Assembly: GCA_963693315.1 (NCBI GenBank)
Contig: OY856186.1
Location: forward strand, 384,374,215-384,438,214
Origin: Diogma glabrata
Lineage: Eukaryota; Arthropoda; Insecta; Diptera; Cylindrotomidae
DNA: 64,000 bases
Reading direction: 5' to 3'
This document shows, piece after piece, positions 59,161 to 64,000 of this stretch (the stretch's first letter is position 1; each line of letters opens with the position of its first letter). The position numbers and the translations under genes are program-made. The notes beneath the pieces were generated by a model, which worked only from the letters and a program-made list of their open reading frames with translations, had not been told where the DNA came from and ran no database searches.

Positions 59161-62100
59161 AAACAGATGGATACTAGAGGGCGTGCAAAAAAATTAATGT
59201 AGCCACCAAGGCAATACTGATCAGACTGAACCAAAAGTCAATATTGCAAGTAATCAGAAAATTGTGGTACGTAGTGTTGAACCTCATCACAAACATTTCA
59301 TCACATTTGTTTAAATTAAGAACAGCATTGCATGTTGGTTCCCTCCGTTCACATTCATCCGAACAAAATTGAATATCACTAAATTTAGATTATTCAATGA
59401 AGTTAGTTAATGATTTGATTAAAATTAACTCAGAAGTGATTTGCCAACTTATCTTCTTTATTTTCTCTTTTTATCTATATTTATATACAAAATTGACCAG
59501 TACACGGATTAAACGGTAACTACCAAAACAGCTTCCTTCAAATTATAAGTGGGCTCACTAAAAAGACACTTTACACCCCGAAAAATGTTTAAAGCTTTCC
59601 AACAATCCACTAAAGAACAGTATTAAAACAACTAAGGAATTTTATTATAAACCAAAAGCATACAAAATGACATAGAAAATAAACAAAAAATATCATTCGC
59701 AGCAGTGGAGAAAAAATATGAATAAAAAAGACGATCTGAGGTATTGAATGCATTGATTCACGTAGAAAAAAGTTGTTTAGACAAATGAACTTTTACGGGT
59801 TAAAACAGCTTCCTAACAGGTTTAACTGATAGCAAACAAGTCGTACAGAGTTATCTGCTATCGATCACCCACTATCACACCTGGTTGCTAACACTTAAAG
59901 TACCAGCAGTTTTAGAACTTTGCAACCTAGAAAGAAAATAATCTAGAGGTCCACAGTTATCCAAGGGACTTCTATTTTAATAGTTTTTTAGCCAGGCTAA
60001 ACATTGGAAAGGTTTGCAACTCTTTAGTTTTGCTACTCACCGGGGGTGAGTACAACGTTGTTGTTACACAAACACTTGCTTTTTATCAACTAATTTTGTT
60101 ATGCCCGCCAAATTACGTGATATTTAACAGGTAGCATTTATAAGAAAATCTACATCAACTCCAGAACAAATTTATGTTCTGTATAGGTGGATTGACAGGA
60201 ATTTAGATCTTTGTAGTTCAAACAGCCACGGCTGCACTAACAGTAAAGACTAAATTCCCACTCAACCACCACACTCTTCCATTTTCTTGCTTATATTTTT
60301 ATTGATAATCATCGGCACACCTGACTTTTTTGTAACCTCAAGGTTATAATAGTTTTTGATTATACATTTGCATTCTATCGAATTTTATTTATTTTCCTTG
60401 TTTATATAAAGAAACGAAACAGAAGATTTGCTATCGTTTAAACTTCTCTCTTTCATTTTATGATAATGATGAAACGGAAAAAGAAGTGAAATTTTACAAT
60501 ACATGAACATTTCCAGCTTTTTTCTTGTATTCTAATTGATAAACGGGTGGTTCTTACTTTTGTTTATGTTTTATAAATTGATGGAAGAACAGGAAAAATG
60601 TTATGGAAAAAATGAGACAATCTGTTATTAACTGACTACGTTCTAAATTGTAAATGTATTGATTACAAACAGTATGAATAACGAGCATCTGTTTCATGCA
60701 ATCAACTCTTTGTTCTTTCTTGTTTATTAATTTCAAACATTATGAATAGAAAAATATTTTTCAATTTTGTTTAAAAATGGCTGGTCGAGCATGTAAATCA
60801 AATAAACATTGTTATTGTGGCTAGAAAAATGTATAGAAAATTGTGTTCATAAATTGTTCATTAAATGTTTTTTAATTGATTTATTGTTGAAACTTGTTGT
60901 TTTATTTATAACAGTGTTAAGTTTTCGTTGTTTTTATCATGTTTTGCGCATTAAGAAGTTTAACTAGCATCAATTGTTGAATCAAAAAGAAAGAATATAA
61001 TCCAAATAAATTTCAACATTTTTAATGGATTGTAAAATAACATATTGTTTGCATTTCTAAATATGAGCATGTTTTTAGTAGAAAACGGCTTCGAAAATAG
61101 TGAAGCAGTTGTTTTGCCATTCCGGTTACTGGAAAATAATTAAATCGTTGGTGGCAAAAAAAAAAATGCAACTAATAAATATTAGCTGGATGTCCGAAAT
61201 TGTGACTGAAAAAGATAATTTTGTAAGGTAGTGCATACAATTCGTCGTCAATATTTGTACGTGCTAAAATTGTTTCAACGCGGGGCATATATATATAAAT
61301 TAGTGTTGGAGAGATGATTGGATAGAAAGTATTATTATATGCATTATGATTATTGCTGGTTCATCATTTGATTTTATCCATCTTTCGCGTGATAAACATA
61401 GTGTTTTGCATTCTAAAAAGCGCCAATGGATAACGCTTCAGATTTTTGGATAGGTTAGTTTTGGATTGCAATTTGTAGCAGCCTACATCAACAATTGTTC
61501 CACAGGACTGGATATAGAAAAAACAACCAAATTAATGGAAGCATTTTTATATATTTTATATTTGTTAGCTAAAGCCTTTTTGTTAGCTAAAAATTTGGTA
61601 GTAAAATAAATTAGAGTTATTCTTTGTCATAGATCTTTTCTTGTTAGAGTCTACGTTTTAGTCCGTACATTCATGTATCATTTTCAAAATTTAAAAACCC
61701 TTGGATAATAGATACCGGATGTTTCTATATTATTTCTATAAACAAAGTCCATTGCGACAATTTGTTTATCAACCAACAGATCGGTCATGGATCTCCAGGT
61801 GATGGAAACTAGTATCATTCTCACACTCCTACATTGAAATGAATGTTGATCCTTCGCGCGCATTTACAGTTTTAAGGAATAAATTATCTACAAACGTGCG
61901 TATCAATCAGCTTAGTAATTGTTTTTGAGACTTTTTCTGTGCTAGAGTATGATTTAAACCTCAAAGTAAACAAAATATAGTCCAAACATTTTTCTCTTTC
62001 GCATCTTTTAGTAAACTTTAAAAAATTAAATTATTTTGTTGATCCTAGAATCTATAGAGCATATTCTTATACCACTGTAGTATTTATATGTATTAGCAAA

Positions 62101-63969
62101 CTGTTGCTTCAGAAGTCTTAAAAATGAATAATGTCTTTGTTTTACGATAAAAAAATCAAGCAAGTCCTTCTAAAAAATTCTCTATGGAGCCCATAATATT
62201 TTATAACTACAACTGATTGGGTTTAATATATTTCCTTATTTTATTTTAATAAATTTTGATAAATATAAAATTTACTACTGTGCTTCTCGGTTTGTACTCA
62301 AACATCAATTAAACGAAAACCACAAAAAAATTTAGTACACAAAACCTTTATTTTCCTAAGTCCCTTAAGGATTTACTCATTCCTTTGATATGAACAAAAC
62401 AACATCAATAAAAATACAACATAACGTGTACATGTCACGCAATTTATGTTTTCCATGTTTAATTTTTTACATTTCATTTTGATAACTTTTGAAACAGTGA
62501 TTGACGTTTTATGGTTTGACGTTGAAACATTTAAATTACGAAAATTAACTTTAACATTTTTATAGATTCAAATTTTTTTATATGATTTTAGCTATCGGCA
62601 TTAATAAATAATCATATATTTGAAGGATGACATATACTTTATTGAACAAGTTTTTTTATGTAAAATATATAAATAAACATTTTCCTTGTTTTGTAGAACT
62701 CAATCTAGTTTAAAGGGAACGGTGCTTAAAAGTTTGAATTCAGTTTAGAGTTAAAAATAAAAATTTTAGTACAAAAACAGTCTGTTCAATTTCTTACCAA
62801 TCATCAACTTCTGTTCCCGACACTTTAACTGGAAAAACAAGTTCGTCAAAAAGTTTCACAATCATATTTATCGATATTTAAAGAAAATTTCTACAACAAA
62901 ATAACGAGTTCAACATATTGAAAAAGCAACAACATCATAAACTATGTACAGAAATTGAGTTTTTGATTCTAAAATAATCAAAATAGAAAAATATTTGGAA
63001 AACACGAACGTGGAAGCTAATATTTCCTTCAGATTGTGGTTTTTGATCCAAATTAGTTTTCTATTTCAATTTATTTGGGAAACATGGTATTTGTAAATTC
63101 GATTGCAAGAAATTGTCGTTGTTTATGGTAATTTATCAATTTATTACAAAAAGTTAAGAGAAAAAATTTATTAAAGCATCGAAGCAAATCCCCAGTCCCC
63201 ACAGTTAAACTATTAAGCAGTCGTCATATCGCTCTACAATAACACGAAAATTAATTAAATTAAATGATAAAACCTAAACCAAAGGGGTAAACCATTGGTT
63301 GAGGTGTGAGAAATTTGGTTGAGGTGTGAGAAAGATTTTGATCTTTGTCATTATTTTGCTTTGGGTTTTGTTCTTTTTAAAAGGAAAGTATTGGCGAGAG
63401 TATAACTTATTTTTCCCAATATATCGTTTATCTCGTTAACTAAAAATCCCAAAATTTTAGATGCGCATAAAACTAACCTACCTGCATAATATGGCGGTAA
63501 TTAAAACATAAATACAGTTTTTTCGTTCGTTTTACAGGGCGATTGCGATATAAGGCCTTCAAAAAAATACATATTTTAACGAGCAAGCATAGAAACTCAT
63601 TTGAGAGAGCTCTGTAACAACTGACTATTTCGAATAATTCTCTAAAAGCAAGAATATTCATATTTAAAGGAATTCGCTTATAATTTGCCAATATATTACG
63701 ATTCCGGCTTTTAAAATGAAACAGACATAAAAGCATTCATAGAAAAATGTCCATAAAATATAGATAAAAATAAATATTTGAATTTTTTTTTTGTTATCAT
63801 CAGGTGTGGGACAACACATTTAATAACTGTGGAGAATTTCAAGTTGATAGCACTTATAGTTTGTGAGTAAATTGATTATGTAGAAATTCGGACGGACACT
63901 GATGACTGAAGTCTCACCAATAAGATACCGTTTTTACTTTTTCAAAGTACGGAACCCTAAAAAAATAAA
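59161..63969. other. Long AT-rich non-coding stretch
   Basis: No gene is supported: the minus-strand frames 60554-60736 and 63473-63736 lack motifs. A direct repeat of 20 bp (GGTTGAGGTGTGAGAAATTT, then GGTTGAGGTGTGAGAAAGAT) is at 63298-63337. A short AT microsatellite is near 61290. Otherwise this may be unique intergenic or intronic DNA. Confidence 0.4.
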
Positions 63970-64000
63970 GGGGCTGAAATCTCAAGGCTCTGAGATATCC
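63970..64000 (-). mobile_element. Hairpin-ended repeat family, copy D (cut by window end)
   Basis: GGGGCTGAAATCTCAAGGCT then CTGAGATATCC matches the first bases of copy A at 12937-12965. The repeat therefore starts here in the same orientation as A and continues beyond the window. Confidence 0.7.

Overview
This 64-kb window is AT-rich, gene-poor nuclear DNA of an arthropod, most likely an insect. The evidence is a mariner (DD34D) transposase, a TIMELESS/timeout-type coding sequence, GT-AG introns, tRNA-derived SINE heads, LTR, LINE, hAT and TTA/TAA-flanked DNA elements, and no bacterial-style operons. I see no complete ordinary host gene. Nearly everything recognisable is a mobile element, and several are nested inside one another. 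All comparisons were made by eye within the window, without database searches.

Layout. 79-3034: solo LTR on the minus strand (TSD AACG). 4310-5065: minus-strand remnant of the same family's leader. 6763-6830: SINE head. 7563-9394: 1.8-kb foldback element (TSD TTA). 11999-17802: large solo LTR (TSD GTTT) with a hairpin-ended repeat, a TA microsatellite and a broken cellular-looking gene fragment inside it. 18086-36330: dead Ty3/gypsy element whose gag is split by a 13.2-kb insertion (18526-31770, TSD TTA) and whose pol is split by a hAT element (33021-34523, TSD CCTTAGAC). The 13.2-kb insertion is a roughly 1.7-kb TIR element that received an 11.6-kb LTR retrotransposon (19439-31017, TSD TTGT). 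That retrotransposon has a 3.9-kb 5' LTR and a tRNA-Lys(CUU)-type primer binding site, and it carries an antisense, poly(A)-tailed, intronless copy of the 3' part of a timeless/timeout mRNA with a 749-codon open frame.

Right half. 36886-40138: another large LTR with a 681-bp gypsy-type solo LTR nested in it. 40311-40606: PIF/Harbinger-like MITE. 40823-43748: two copies of the hairpin-ended repeat. 44236-44353: palindromic TTAA MITE. 46081-47368: frameshifted mariner. 49975-52895: unit with imperfect terminal inverted repeats around a five-exon gene encoding a SAM domain and a C-terminal coiled coil. 54450-57930: decayed LINE on the minus strand. 58473-59160: a further LTR fragment. The hairpin-ended repeat starts again at 63970 and is cut by the window edge.

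The best candidates for something undescribed are (i) the LTR family that has picked up cellular sequence at least twice, a timeout cDNA and a spliced-gene fragment; (ii) the SAM/coiled-coil gene in its TIR unit; and (iii) the repeat family with strong terminal hairpins.
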